Position numbers and translations under genes: made by a program. From positions 1 to 64,000 of the forward strand of contig NZ_KB903370.1 of the NCBI RefSeq assembly GCF_000379665.1: a stretch of DNA of 64,000 nt, given 5' to 3'. Shown piece after piece: positions 33,370-42,761 of the stretch. The notes beneath the pieces were generated by a model. It searched no databases and was not told the DNA's origin. It saw nothing but the letters and a program-made list of their open reading frames with translations. Every line of letters begins with the position of its first letter. Position 1 is the stretch's first letter. This DNA comes from Butyricimonas synergistica DSM 23225 (lineage in GTDB: Bacteria > Bacteroidota > Bacteroidia > Bacteroidales > Marinifilaceae).

Positions 33370-33685
33370 GATCTATTCGTTTATGATTAAATTAATGAAG
33401 ATTACAAATATATTCATAAAATAAATACGATAAAAGTACTTTCGACGTTACAAGAAACAATTGAAAATTAAATATGCAGAATTGCGGTTCATACACGGCA
33501 TAAATTGTTGAAAAATCACGCGGGAATATAATGATAAACTCCCCCCTCTGGCTGACATTCGACAATTATAATTCCATATTCACCCTATATAGAGATCAGC
33601 CGTGTAAAAAAAAACGAACAAGATTGAAACTGCACACGGTAAAAAAACGTACACCAAGTAGAAATAAACTCAAAACACTCAAAAT
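33370..33685. other. Non-coding AT-rich intergenic region
   Basis: This lies between the divergent antiporter and GNAT genes and probably holds both promoters. No structure stands out; the ORF that crosses it has no recognisable content. Confidence 0.5.
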
Positions 33686-33952
33686 ATGGAAATCACTCAT
33701 AATGAACAAAAACATATGTTCGAAATTCAAGACGGCGGACAGGCAGCCGTTGTAGAATACAAGCCTTTTGATGGAGGCATCAACATTATCCACACGTTCG
33801 TGCCGAAATCCTTGCAAAGCAAAGGCTACGGGTCGGCACTCGTCAAACGTACCCTAGAATATGCAAAAGAAAAGAATTGGAAAGTGATTATCACTTGCCC
33901 CTTCGCCCGAGCCTACGTTGCCCGTCACAAAGAGTACGAGAGTGTGCTCTGA
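33686..33952 (+). CDS. Small GNAT-family N-acetyltransferase (YjdJ/COG2388 type)
   Basis: 88 residues. The minimal GNAT fold is visible: IIHTFVPKSLQSKGYGSALV with the Q/R-x-x-G-x-G acetyl-CoA loop (SKGYGS), then WKVIITCPFARAYVARHKEY, the conserved Cys-Pro-(F/Y) and His-Pro-like region of this small family. Substrate unknown. Single gene; a weak hairpin (tcggga...tcccga, 33961-33980) follows. Confidence 0.85.
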   Translation: MEITHNEQKHMFEIQDGGQAAVVEYKPFDGGINIIHTFVPKSLQSKGYGSALVKRTLEYAKEKNWKVIITCPFARAYVARHKEYESVL

Positions 33953-34189
33953 ATCAAGTGTGTCGGGAATAACTTATCCCGAGCTCGGTTATGACTCAAA
34001 AACCGGATATAATAAATGTGCCGCATTGTCTCTGAATCACTGGCAATCAACACACAGAGTCACAAATCAAGCTACTATGGGACTTTTTCGTCAGAACGAT
34101 TTCTTCAAAAAGATTGAAAATTTTAAAACGATCTTTTGGAACATCGGTAAATTATAACAAACTTTGTGGTGAATTTAGAAGCGTGTAGC

Positions 34190-35464
34190 ATGAATGATTA
34201 TATTATCATTACAATATTAATCGGCATTATTTTAATACTTATGGGCTTGTACTTACAAGCGAAGCAGGCAGTCTGCAAAAAAGGAAAAGAAGTAAAAGTA
34301 TCAGGAGCATTATTTGATTTTATCCTGCAACACATCAAAGCGTATATTCTGGTAATCGACCGGGATTTTATTGTAGAAAGGACAAATTATTATACTATAA
34401 CTAATACCCAAGACGACAAGCAGGAAAAACGGGTAGGCGAACTTCTCCGGTGCGTGAATTCTTTCCAAAAAGGATGCGGCAACGGGGAACTCTGTCAAAC
34501 GTGCCCCATACGGGCTGCCATCACCGATGCTTTCCACGAGAAAAGAGATTTCACGAACTTGGAAGCCATTGTCAGCCTACGCGTTTCCGAGAAAAAGTCG
34601 TTGAAATGCAACGTTTCCGTCTCGGGCTCCTACATGGACGTTAATCACCGTCCCCAAATGTTAATAACCATCCACGATATTACCGAGTTGAAACAAGCCC
34701 AAATCAGGCTACAAGACGCCCTGGACAAGACGGAACGCATCGAGAAATCGAAATTCTCGTTCCTTGAAAAACTAGGCAACGACATCAACGATCAGCTGAA
34801 TTGCATCCTGGGATGGGCGAACCTCGTCAGCTCCGACAAGACGCTGACCGACAACCAGCGCAACGAGTACATGAATCTGATATACGAACATTCCGACCTG
34901 TTGTCGCATATGGCAAACGACGTGTTAAGGCTCGCCAAAATAGACGCACACAAGATAGACTTGCAAATGAGCACGTTCTGCTTGTATGAATTCTGCCAAG
35001 ACATTCTGCTGATACGCATGAACAATACCCACCCGAACGTGGAATTGTACATGGAGTGCGATACCCCTAAACTGCTCGTCTATACCGACCAGCAGAAACT
35101 CTTTCAAGTGATCGTCAACCTCTTGTCGAACGCACAAAAATTCACGAACCGGGGACACATCAGACTGGAATATTCCTTGAGCAAGGAACAGGACATGATA
35201 AACTTCGTTGTCGAAGATACCGGAAAGGGTATGCCGACAAGGATTCACGCCCACCTCTTCGAGCGATTCTACAAGGCAAACACCTTCACGGAAGGACCGG
35301 GACTCGGGTTAGCCATCTGTAAAGCTTACATCGAAGCCATGGGCGGCACCATCCAGTTTACCTCTGCCGAGGGACGCGGTACACGTTTCCATTTCTCCAT
35401 CAAGAGGGAACCCATTCCCGCCGGAGATGCGGCTCTTGATATGTGTAAGGGGCAAACGAATTAA
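34190..35464 (+). CDS. Membrane-anchored PAS sensor kinase-like protein lacking the phosphoacceptor histidine
   Basis: 424 residues from the ATG at 34190 (a GTG 24 bases upstream is less likely). One N-terminal helix, then a PAS domain with a Cys-rich loop (CVNSFQKGCGNGELCQTCP). In the HisKA segment the usual SHEIRTPLNAI is replaced by GNDINDQLNCI, so Asn197 stands where the phosphorylated His should be. The HATPase domain looks intact (NLLSNAQKFT, VEDTGKGMP, GPGLGLAIC). It cannot autophosphorylate in the normal way; it may regulate another kinase or simply bind ATP. No response regulator is adjacent. Confidence 0.8.
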   Translation: MNDYIIITILIGIILILMGLYLQAKQAVCKKGKEVKVSGALFDFILQHIKAYILVIDRDFIVERTNYYTITNTQDDKQEKRVGELLRCVNSFQKGCGNGELCQTCPIRAAITDAFHEKRDFTNLEAIVSLRVSEKKSLKCNVSVSGSYMDVNHRPQMLITIHDITELKQAQIRLQDALDKTERIEKSKFSFLEKLGNDINDQLNCILGWANLVSSDKTLTDNQRNEYMNLIYEHSDLLSHMANDVLRLAKIDAHKIDLQMSTFCLYEFCQDILLIRMNNTHPNVELYMECDTPKLLVYTDQQKLFQVIVNLLSNAQKFTNRGHIRLEYSLSKEQDMINFVVEDTGKGMPTRIHAHLFERFYKANTFTEGPGLGLAICKAYIEAMGGTIQFTSAEGRGTRFHFSIKREPIPAGDAALDMCKGQTN

Positions 35465-35678
35465 TCCGCAAGACTACGTTTTGTCATACTGAGCTTGCGA
35501 AAGATTTCCTGCAACAAAATTGTAAATCACGACAATTATCCCCGATCGATTTTAGATTTAATGATTGAGTCCTAGACGCAGGGGGATAGTTCAATCTAAA
35601 ATCAAGAAATCTAAAATTATATAGAATCTCCAAATCAGTAAACCTTTTCTTCCTCGTTTCCGTTTACCCGAAAAATAG

Positions 35679-36605
35679 ATGAAAATGGAAACAACCCGAA
35701 AACCGAAAGAGATCATAGGACATCTTATGGTCTTGTCCACGATAATCATATACAGTTTCAACACGAACTTCATGAAGATTCTCATGCCCACGTGGATAGG
35801 ACCCCACGGGCTCGTGTTGCTCCGATGTGCAGTTATGGCGGCGGGATTCTGGTTGATCTCATGTTTTATCCCCATGAAAGGCAAAACCCAACCAACAAGG
35901 AAAGACATTTTGATGATGACGCTCGGGGGCGTACTCGGTATCGGGGGCAATCTACGACTCTATATCAACGGTTTGAACATAACCGGACCCGTCGACGCTT
36001 TCGTTATTCGTACCACACAACCGATCATCGTGATAGCCTTGGCTGTACTCCTGCTACACGCCTCTTTCAACTGGTACAAGGCAATCGGTATTGCCCTCGG
36101 GCTTGCCGGGACAATATACGTTTCCATCTCTCCCCATGCCGGAGCCGTCAAGGATTCAATCACGGGAGATGTTCTCATCTTCGTTTCGTCCGTGTTCAAT
36201 GCCCTTTATCTCATCTTGATAAAACCTTATACTCAAAAATTCAACTCCGTCATTGTCATGCGGTGGATGAGTCTAGCGGCATTGATTATCACCCTGCCAT
36301 TCGGTATCCATCAAGCCCTCACCGCACCGATATTCACTACCGCCGCACCGATACACGTGTGGCTCCAACTGGGCTTCGTGCTCGTGTTCGCCACCATGAT
36401 TGCTTACTTCCTTAACCTGAAAGCACTCGTGTACATCACTCCCTTCGTAGAAAGCGTGTACATCTACCTGCTCCCCATCACCGGAGCCACCGTTTCCATC
36501 CTCCTCGGGTTGCAGAAATTCTCGTGGCATGATCCAGTATCTCTTGTACTTATCATCGTCGGATTCATCCTGATAAACAAAAAGACTCGGACAGTTAAAA
36601 ATTAA
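35679..36605 (+). CDS. EamA/DMT-family transporter
   Basis: 308 residues with ten predicted helices in two EamA halves (~12-145 and ~165-300). Patterns include GLVLLRCAVMAAGFWLI, TQPIIVIALAVLL and GLALGLAG-like stretches, ending VLIIVGFILINKKTR. DMT proteins export amino acids or metabolites; the substrate cannot be told. The start at 35679 has an alternative ATG two codons in. The 5' region contains tctaaaat-type repeats in both orientations. Confidence 0.85.
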   Translation: MKMETTRKPKEIIGHLMVLSTIIIYSFNTNFMKILMPTWIGPHGLVLLRCAVMAAGFWLISCFIPMKGKTQPTRKDILMMTLGGVLGIGGNLRLYINGLNITGPVDAFVIRTTQPIIVIALAVLLLHASFNWYKAIGIALGLAGTIYVSISPHAGAVKDSITGDVLIFVSSVFNALYLILIKPYTQKFNSVIVMRWMSLAALIITLPFGIHQALTAPIFTTAAPIHVWLQLGFVLVFATMIAYFLNLKALVYITPFVESVYIYLLPITGATVSILLGLQKFSWHDPVSLVLIIVGFILINKKTRTVKN

Positions 36606-36681
36606 AAATTTAGTTATTGACGATTAAAATGATTTAGCAACAAAAAAATACCGGACTTTAACACTCCAACGAGATATGTGG

Positions 36682-36954
36682 CTATTTCAGATGCTTGATT
36701 TTCTCGTTCAACTCGTCCATTTGCAGGCGATGAGACTCCAAAGTTTCATGCATCTTTCTACGTGATTCGGGGTCATGCACGATTTCCGGGAACTCCACCA
36801 ATAACGCCACAAGATTGGTCAAAGCGTTCGCTTCCTGCACGCTTGTGGTCAATATCTCTATATACAATTTTTTCTTTTCCTCGTCCGAGAACAACTCGTC
36901 CACTTCTTTTTTCAATTTCTCACTATCAATTTCCGGTAATTCCACTTCTTTCAT
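36682..36954 (-). CDS. Small coiled-coil hypothetical protein
   Basis: 90 residues, highly charged and helical (EKLKKEVDELFSDEEKKKLY; HRLQMDELNEKIKHLK). The ATG is 6 bases after the in-frame end of the frameshifted DUF2007 gene, with AAGGA just ahead of it as a likely ribosome-binding site, so the two are co-transcribed. Family not recognised. Confidence 0.65.
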   Translation of the reverse strand: MKEVELPEIDSEKLKKEVDELFSDEEKKKLYIEILTTSVQEANALTNLVALLVEFPEIVHDPESRRKMHETLESHRLQMDELNEKIKHLK

Positions 36955-36960
36955 AATTCC

Positions 36961-37400
36961 TTATCTTTTATATTTCCATTCCTTACCACAATCAAAACAT
37001 TTGCGCAGGGTTCTGAACATCGGGAACACACCCCCTAATAAAGCATACACAGCTCTAATAATCACGTCCGGATCTTCTGCTTGCCGATATTTTCAGAATG
37101 ACAAAACGGACAAGTATCAAGGCTTATCGCCATCACACGATCCACCAGCTGCACCTCATCCTCCGGTACCAAGTCTGCCGGATGAATATATCCGCCCTCC
37201 GACAAAAAAAGCACACCCGCTTCCCAATCCTGATCGCAGATCAGCAACTTGACACCTCCCGCCGAATGCAGCGCAAAGTTATACATTTGCACCAGCTCGT
37301 CTTCGATCATGGCATTTATCCCTAGCGACTCAAGATAAGCCTTTGCCATATGGGCATCTTGGGGATTGGTAAAAGTCCGTATTACATTCCAATTATCCAT
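36961..37400 (-). pseudogene. DUF2007-type protein with C-terminal zinc ribbon, frameshifted
   Basis: From MDNWNVIRTFTNPQDA the frame shows a DUF2007 domain (HMAKAYLESLGINAMIEDE, GGVKLLICDQDWEAG) and CPFCHSENIGKQ, then KIRT and a stop at 37062. A one-base shift in the AAGCAGAAG stretch opens EDPDVIIRAVYALLGGVFPM and TLRKCFDCGKEWKYKR to a stop at 36961. That supplies the second CxxC pair and the usual FDCGKEW ending of this family. The gene is therefore broken by a single-base indel, or the base is a sequencing error. DUF2007 may sense signals by binding small molecules; function unclear. Confidence 0.7.
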
Positions 37401-37478
37401 TATATCGTGTATTAATCCACAAAACGACAACATGGACGCAAGTTAGTATAATTTAACGAGAATACAAAACTTTAGATA

Positions 37479-38426
37479 TTACAATCGCCCGTCCCCAACG
37501 CTATTTACAGCCTTTCTCTTCCGGTATAACTGATAGGCATTAATACTATTTTGCCATAGGACGTATGCCGCCGGACCAATAGAAGAAAGAGGCGACAGGT
37601 AAACTTGTGCCATCCAAATAGCTAGGATTGTATTCTTTTGTCCCAATCCCTGTCCTCCGGCAATCGTCTCTCCATATTTTTTCCCGATCCAGCGACCGAG
37701 AGCGAACTGCACGGCACAAAGCAACAGCGCAGCAAAAGCCATCAGAAATTCTTCACCGTAATTTTTGCTATCCTGCTGCATGATGAAGAATACCGTCCGC
37801 CCGGTGACAATCGTCAATGCCAGCGACCACAAGTAAAATGAAATACTTTGGCGGGCACGCAGCATCTTATGCACGGAAGGGACAAAATACTCTAGTACCC
37901 AAGCCCCGGCAAGAGGCAGCAACAACAAGGGTCCCACTTGACTGCAAATATGCCATACAGACTGACCAAACGATAAATCCCCCTGTGCTCCTACCAACGA
38001 GAATACAAGCGGTGCAACTACCGCCACGCACAAGTTACTCACCAGCGTATAGCTCGCCAGACAAGGCACGCTACCCCCGAGCATCCCTGTGATTACAGTT
38101 GCCGCTACCGCAGTGGGAGCCAACACGCATATTAGCATAGCTTCCGCCAACACCCGGTCGAAACAACAAATCGCCCCATACACAACAAGACTCCCGAAAA
38201 CCTGTATCGCCAACATCCACGCGTGCAAACGGGTAAAACGCATCTCACGTATCGACAAACGACAACACGTAATCAACAACATGATCGATATCAAGTAAGG
38301 GGTCAAAAAAGCAAACAAGTTGAAAAAGGAGTAGAATATACCCCCGCCTAGCATCGCCAATGGCAACATCCATGTTTTTAATCGTTCCAGCACGTCAGTA
38401 TTGATTTTTGTCCCGCAAAGGAACAT
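37479..38426 (-). CDS. BASS-like (bile acid:Na+ symporter superfamily) transporter
   Basis: 315 residues from the ATG at 38426 (an upstream TTG at 38477 adds 17). About ten helices; CVLAPTAVAATVITGMLGG and GGQGLGQKNTILAIWMAQ with SPLSSIGPAAY resemble the crossover motifs of the BASS/SBF fold. The substrate is likely a small organic anion or pantoate-like acid, but this cannot be told from sequence. Single gene, divergent from the large sensor kinase. Confidence 0.75.
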   Translation of the reverse strand: MFLCGTKINTDVLERLKTWMLPLAMLGGGIFYSFFNLFAFLTPYLISIMLLITCCRLSIREMRFTRLHAWMLAIQVFGSLVVYGAICCFDRVLAEAMLICVLAPTAVAATVITGMLGGSVPCLASYTLVSNLCVAVVAPLVFSLVGAQGDLSFGQSVWHICSQVGPLLLLPLAGAWVLEYFVPSVHKMLRARQSISFYLWSLALTIVTGRTVFFIMQQDSKNYGEEFLMAFAALLLCAVQFALGRWIGKKYGETIAGGQGLGQKNTILAIWMAQVYLSPLSSIGPAAYVLWQNSINAYQLYRKRKAVNSVGDGRL

Positions 38427-38518
38427 CGAATTCACCAATAATCCAAAATTAATCCGTCCCTTTCTCCCACCCAGCAACGATTTTCATACCAAATCGTAGC
38501 AATATAGGATTATTTGGT

Positions 38519-38526
38519 TACTTTTG
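38519..38526 (+). promoter_or_regulatory. -7 promoter element for the large sensor kinase
   Basis: TACTTTTG (TAnnTTTG) 53 bases before the start codon. Confidence 0.5.
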
Positions 38527-38578
38527 TAAACCAATTGATCGGCTATTTAGAATTTTAACTAGAGTCCAAAAAACGTGT

Positions 38579-41452
38579 ATGATTATGCCAGCAACAGGTA
38601 ACACCATAATCTCCAACTGTGAATTAGAATGCCTGCGAGAAAAAGCGCTTATTCTCCAAGAACTACAAAAGACCGCCAAAATAGGATGGTGGAAAGTGAA
38701 CTTTGAAACACACCAGATCGTATGTTCGGATTATATTACAGACCTGCTCGCTCTCGAAAGCAACACACTCACAGTGGATCAGTTACTGGAATTGATTAAC
38801 GAGAACTACCGCCAACGAGTGGTCGAAAATCTCGTGCACCTAAAAAAACTGAACTATTACGACGAGATTTTCCCCATCATGACCCGGTACGGGGAAATGT
38901 GGATACATTCCAGAATCGGGAACAAGATGATAAGCCAAAATGGGACTATCATCGCTATCGGGTATTCCAAAATACTAGAAGAAGAAGAAAACATTTTCAT
39001 GTCAGAGGAGAAAGAAGAAAGCCAGTTAAAGGAACTGATGCTGCGCCAGTACTCCCTGTCACAATCTTTATCCAATTTCTTGAAGACTCCGGATTCCGAT
39101 CAAGTCATCACCGATACGCTAAAAGAAATACTAAGACAATTCGACGGAGACAGAACCTATATATTTAAATACAACAAAGCAAACGACACGCAAAGCTGTA
39201 TCTACGAGGCAACACGCCCCAACGTGAAACCGGAAATAGACACGCTGCAAAACATGGATATTAACCGGAACGGGTGGTGGAGCACACAAATACTCAATAA
39301 CATCTCGATCGTTATCAACCACCTTGACGAACTGCCTCCCGAGGCGGAACCCGACAAGCTAACGCTAGCACGCCAGAACATCGCTTCCCTGCTGATCGTT
39401 CCCCTCGCTTCAAGTGACGGCATCTGGGGATACATGGGAATAGACATCGTCGACCATCCCCGGATGTGGAGTCATATAGACAAAGAATGGTTCTTCGCAA
39501 TCTCGAATATCATCAACATCTGCATCGAGCTGCGAGCCTCGGAAAAAGAAGCCCAAGAACAACGGGAACACCTGCAAAAGCTATATGACTATATGCCGAT
39601 CGGGTACCTTCGCCTGCAAATGTTGTACGACGAGAAGGGGGAAGCCCGCGACTTCAAATACCTCGACTCCAACCCCGCGTTCAGCAAAATATCGGGCACT
39701 CCCCTGAACCATTTCACGGGAAAAACCGCAAAGGAATTCGGCATCAAAGATATAAACACCATACATAACCTGCACAAACTTTCCACAAGCAAAGAGATCA
39801 GGGAAAGTACCCGGGTCATGGAAGAAACGGGTGTACAATACCGTTTGATCCTCTACTCCCCGGGAGAAGGAGAAATTGTGGCTTTATTCACGGACATCAC
39901 GGAACAGATGAAAGCAATCAAAGCCCTCCGCCACAGCGAAGAAATGCTCCGCAACATATACAAGAACATCCCCGTGGGTATCGAGATTTATGACAAGAAC
40001 GGGGATCTTCTTGACTTGAACGAAGTCGAAAGCGAGATGTTCGGCTTCAACCGGAAAGAAGACGTGCTCGGGGTCAACTTGTTTGAAAACCCCAACCTCC
40101 CGCGGGAAAAGCTAGAAGAACTGCGCCAAGGCAAAGAGATTATGTTCCCGCTTACCTACAAATTCTCGAATGTAGACAAGGTATATTACAACACGAAATA
40201 CTCGGGGGACAAGAAACTAACCGTGAAGTGCACCTGTCTTTACGACACAAACCACAATATCGAAAACTACCTGCTTATCGTGATCGACAACACGGAGACA
40301 TTCAAGACCTATCGCAAGATCGAAGAATTCGAAACGTTGTTCAACGACATCGCGGCATTCTCCAAGGTCGGTATTTTCCGGTGGAACCTGTTGCAGAAAA
40401 CATTCTTCGGCTCGCAGGTCTGGTTCAACAATCTCAACCAAGAACCCCACCGGATAGACAACATCCTAGATGCTTACAAACACGTGCATCCCGAGGATAT
40501 GGTGAAGCTGGAAGAGTTTTTCCAAGAGGTACGGGAAGGACGAAGCCAGGTATTCGCCGAAGAAGCGCGTGTTCGCTTCGAGGAAGAATGGCGATGGTTG
40601 CGTGTTCGCTTCAAGGTGAAGGAATATAACCCGCGGAACGAGGTGATCGAATTGATTGGCTTGAACATAGACATCACCGAAACAAAAGCCACAGAACAGA
40701 AACTCATAGAAGCCAAACTGAAGGCAGAGGAATCCGATCGACTGAAGTCTGCCTTTCTGGCAAACATGAGCCACGAAATACGTACCCCACTGAACGCTAT
40801 CGTTGGATTCTCGGCACTGCTCGCCGAATCGGAAAGCCTGGCGGAACGGGAACAATACCTCTCGGTGATTCAGAAAAACAACGAACTGCTGCTGCAATTG
40901 ATCTCCGACATCCTCGACCTCGCGAAGATCGAAGCCGGGACATTCGACATCACCCTCGCCGATTTCGACGTCAACCAATTGTGCGAGGAAGTGGTTTACT
41001 CTCTTGTCATGAAACTATCATCGAACGTGACGCTCTCGTTTGAAGACCGCATCCCGCAATGTTTCCTCCATAGTGACAGGAACCGGATTTTTCAAATCCT
41101 GTCCAACTTTATCAATAACGCCATCAAATTCACGGAGAAAGGAAACATCCGCCTTGGGTATCGCATCACAGGCGAACAGATCAAATTCTACGTGGAGGAC
41201 ACGGGTATCGGAATCCCACCAGAGAACACCAAGCACATTTTTGAACGCTTCGTGAAACTCAACTCGTTCATACATGGCACGGGATTGGGGTTGCCTATAT
41301 GCAAAAGCATTATCGAGAAACTAGACGGAAAAATTGGCGTGGAATCCACTGTTAGCAAAGGCTCATACTTCTGGTTCACCTTGCCGTATAACCCGGATCT
41401 GCAACTGACAACTCATGGATTTGACGAACAATCGTTGTTTATACTGGATTAA
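38579..41452 (+). CDS. Multi-PAS/GAF sensor histidine kinase, soluble
   Basis: 957 residues with no membrane segment. In order: PAS (~30-140), GAF (~150-320, FDGDRTYIFKYN to IINICIELRASEKEA), PAS (~335-450), PAS (~455-570), PAS/PAC (~590-710, RFEEEWRWLRVRFKV), HisKA with His732 in NMSHEIRTPLNAI, and HATPase (NRIFQILSNFINNAIKF, VEDTGIGIP, GTGLGLPIC). The canonical kinase motifs are all present; there is no receiver domain, so it would act on a regulator encoded elsewhere. GAF/PAS sensing suggests an intracellular small-molecule or redox signal. A promoter lies at 38519. Confidence 0.92.
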   Translation: MIMPATGNTIISNCELECLREKALILQELQKTAKIGWWKVNFETHQIVCSDYITDLLALESNTLTVDQLLELINENYRQRVVENLVHLKKLNYYDEIFPIMTRYGEMWIHSRIGNKMISQNGTIIAIGYSKILEEEENIFMSEEKEESQLKELMLRQYSLSQSLSNFLKTPDSDQVITDTLKEILRQFDGDRTYIFKYNKANDTQSCIYEATRPNVKPEIDTLQNMDINRNGWWSTQILNNISIVINHLDELPPEAEPDKLTLARQNIASLLIVPLASSDGIWGYMGIDIVDHPRMWSHIDKEWFFAISNIINICIELRASEKEAQEQREHLQKLYDYMPIGYLRLQMLYDEKGEARDFKYLDSNPAFSKISGTPLNHFTGKTAKEFGIKDINTIHNLHKLSTSKEIRESTRVMEETGVQYRLILYSPGEGEIVALFTDITEQMKAIKALRHSEEMLRNIYKNIPVGIEIYDKNGDLLDLNEVESEMFGFNRKEDVLGVNLFENPNLPREKLEELRQGKEIMFPLTYKFSNVDKVYYNTKYSGDKKLTVKCTCLYDTNHNIENYLLIVIDNTETFKTYRKIEEFETLFNDIAAFSKVGIFRWNLLQKTFFGSQVWFNNLNQEPHRIDNILDAYKHVHPEDMVKLEEFFQEVREGRSQVFAEEARVRFEEEWRWLRVRFKVKEYNPRNEVIELIGLNIDITETKATEQKLIEAKLKAEESDRLKSAFLANMSHEIRTPLNAIVGFSALLAESESLAEREQYLSVIQKNNELLLQLISDILDLAKIEAGTFDITLADFDVNQLCEEVVYSLVMKLSSNVTLSFEDRIPQCFLHSDRNRIFQILSNFINNAIKFTEKGNIRLGYRITGEQIKFYVEDTGIGIPPENTKHIFERFVKLNSFIHGTGLGLPICKSIIEKLDGKIGVESTVSKGSYFWFTLPYNPDLQLTTHGFDEQSLFILD

Positions 41453-41458
41453 TTTCCT

Positions 41459-41466
41459 TATTTTTG
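41459..41466 (+). promoter_or_regulatory. -7 promoter element for the methyltransferase
   Basis: TATTTTTG (TAnnTTTG), 27 bases before the start codon; it overlaps the end of the preceding kinase gene region. Confidence 0.5.
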
Positions 41467-41493
41467 CACGAGTAAAAAACAACGCCCGACACG

Positions 41494-42678
41494 ATGCCAT
41501 TGTCTTCAGAAATACTCGACTTTGTCCGGGAACACCTTGACGATGACCCGAACAAACTGCAATTCCAGAAAAAGAACTACCCGGACAACCGGGTAGCCAT
41601 TGCCGTGGAACAGATACGGGCACGCGAAAGAGTCAGAACCAAACTTCCCTCGTGGTACGCCAACACAGCCGTATTCTACCCCTCGGAACTGGCAACGGAG
41701 CAATGCTCCTCGGAACTCACGGCGAACTACAAAGCACGACTCATGACAGGTGACACACTCTGCGACCTCACGGGAGGGATGGGCGTCGATTCCTATTTTT
41801 TCTCCCGTGCCGCGAGCCACGTGACTTACGTGGAACAGAATCCCCTCTATTGCGAAGCGGCACGCTATAATTTCCAAATTCTAGGGACAGAGAATATCGA
41901 GGTTATCAACGAGGACGCCACACGAGTGGCGGGTACGCTGGCAGCGGAAACCTATTACATCGACCCTTCCCGGCGGACACGTGACAACCGACGCATCTTC
42001 GCCCTTGCCGACTACGAACCTAACGTACTGGAAATAAAAGAACAACTTCTAACCCGAGGCAAACGCTTGATCGTGAAAATGTCCCCCATGGAGGATATTA
42101 CCGCCGTCGCTTCCCTCCTGCCCGAAACGACCGACATCCACGTGCTGTCCGTTAAAAATGAATGCAAGGAACTCCTGTTCGTGCTGGAAGCGACTCCCGC
42201 GAACAAAGCGATCACCGTTCATACCGTCAACTTTGCCTCCGCCGGAACAGAACAATACTTCGCGTTCACGCCGGAAGAAGAAAAGGAAGCCCCCTCCCGC
42301 CTGACCGATACCGTGGGGAAATACCTCTACGAGCCCAACAGTTCTATACTGAAAAGCGGAGCATTCAAGCTCCCGGCTATCCATTACAATCTAAACAAGC
42401 TACACCAGCATAGCCACCTGTACACGGGAGACACGCTTGTCAGCGACTTCCCCGGCAGGATATTCCAAGTTCAAGAAGTCTTTGACTTCTCAAGCAAATG
42501 GCTCAAGCAGATCGCCAAGACCCTCCCGAAAGCCAACATTACCACCCGCAACTTTAAAATATCCGCAGATGAAATCCGTTCCCGCGGCAAGATCAAAGAC
42601 GGCGGCAATACTTACCTGTTTGCAACAACGCTGAACAACGGCAAGGCGGTCGTCATACAAGGAGAAAAACCTTATTGA
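41494..42678 (+). CDS. Class I SAM-dependent methyltransferase with THUMP-like domain
   Basis: 394 residues. An N-terminal helical domain (to ~80) precedes the Rossmann methyltransferase core: SAM motif CDLTGGMGVDSYFFS (~89-103), acidic loop VEQNPLYCEAA, and YIDPSRRTR as catalytic motif IV. The C-terminal THUMP-like domain (ITTRNFKISADEIRSRGKIK, GGNTYLFATTL) suggests RNA binding. It resembles the Porphyromonas protein PG_1098, as far as I recall. Probable RNA methyltransferase; target unknown. Confidence 0.88.
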   Translation: MPLSSEILDFVREHLDDDPNKLQFQKKNYPDNRVAIAVEQIRARERVRTKLPSWYANTAVFYPSELATEQCSSELTANYKARLMTGDTLCDLTGGMGVDSYFFSRAASHVTYVEQNPLYCEAARYNFQILGTENIEVINEDATRVAGTLAAETYYIDPSRRTRDNRRIFALADYEPNVLEIKEQLLTRGKRLIVKMSPMEDITAVASLLPETTDIHVLSVKNECKELLFVLEATPANKAITVHTVNFASAGTEQYFAFTPEEEKEAPSRLTDTVGKYLYEPNSSILKSGAFKLPAIHYNLNKLHQHSHLYTGDTLVSDFPGRIFQVQEVFDFSSKWLKQIAKTLPKANITTRNFKISADEIRSRGKIKDGGNTYLFATTLNNGKAVVIQGEKPY

Positions 42679-42761
42679 TTTAATTTTAAACCCTAAACTT
42701 CTTTCGTTTCTAACTTTTTTCTTGTCAAATCGTATAGGGACTAGAACTAAACGAAACCAAA

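Noticed and set aside
33531-33755. 74-codon ORF ahead of the GNAT gene
   Set aside because: It is Lys/Asn-rich, overlaps the GNAT start in another frame and has no recognisable content.
33918-34157. 79-codon ORF between the GNAT gene and the sensor kinase
   Set aside because: It overlaps the end of the GNAT gene and encodes no recognisable segment; it is probably chance.
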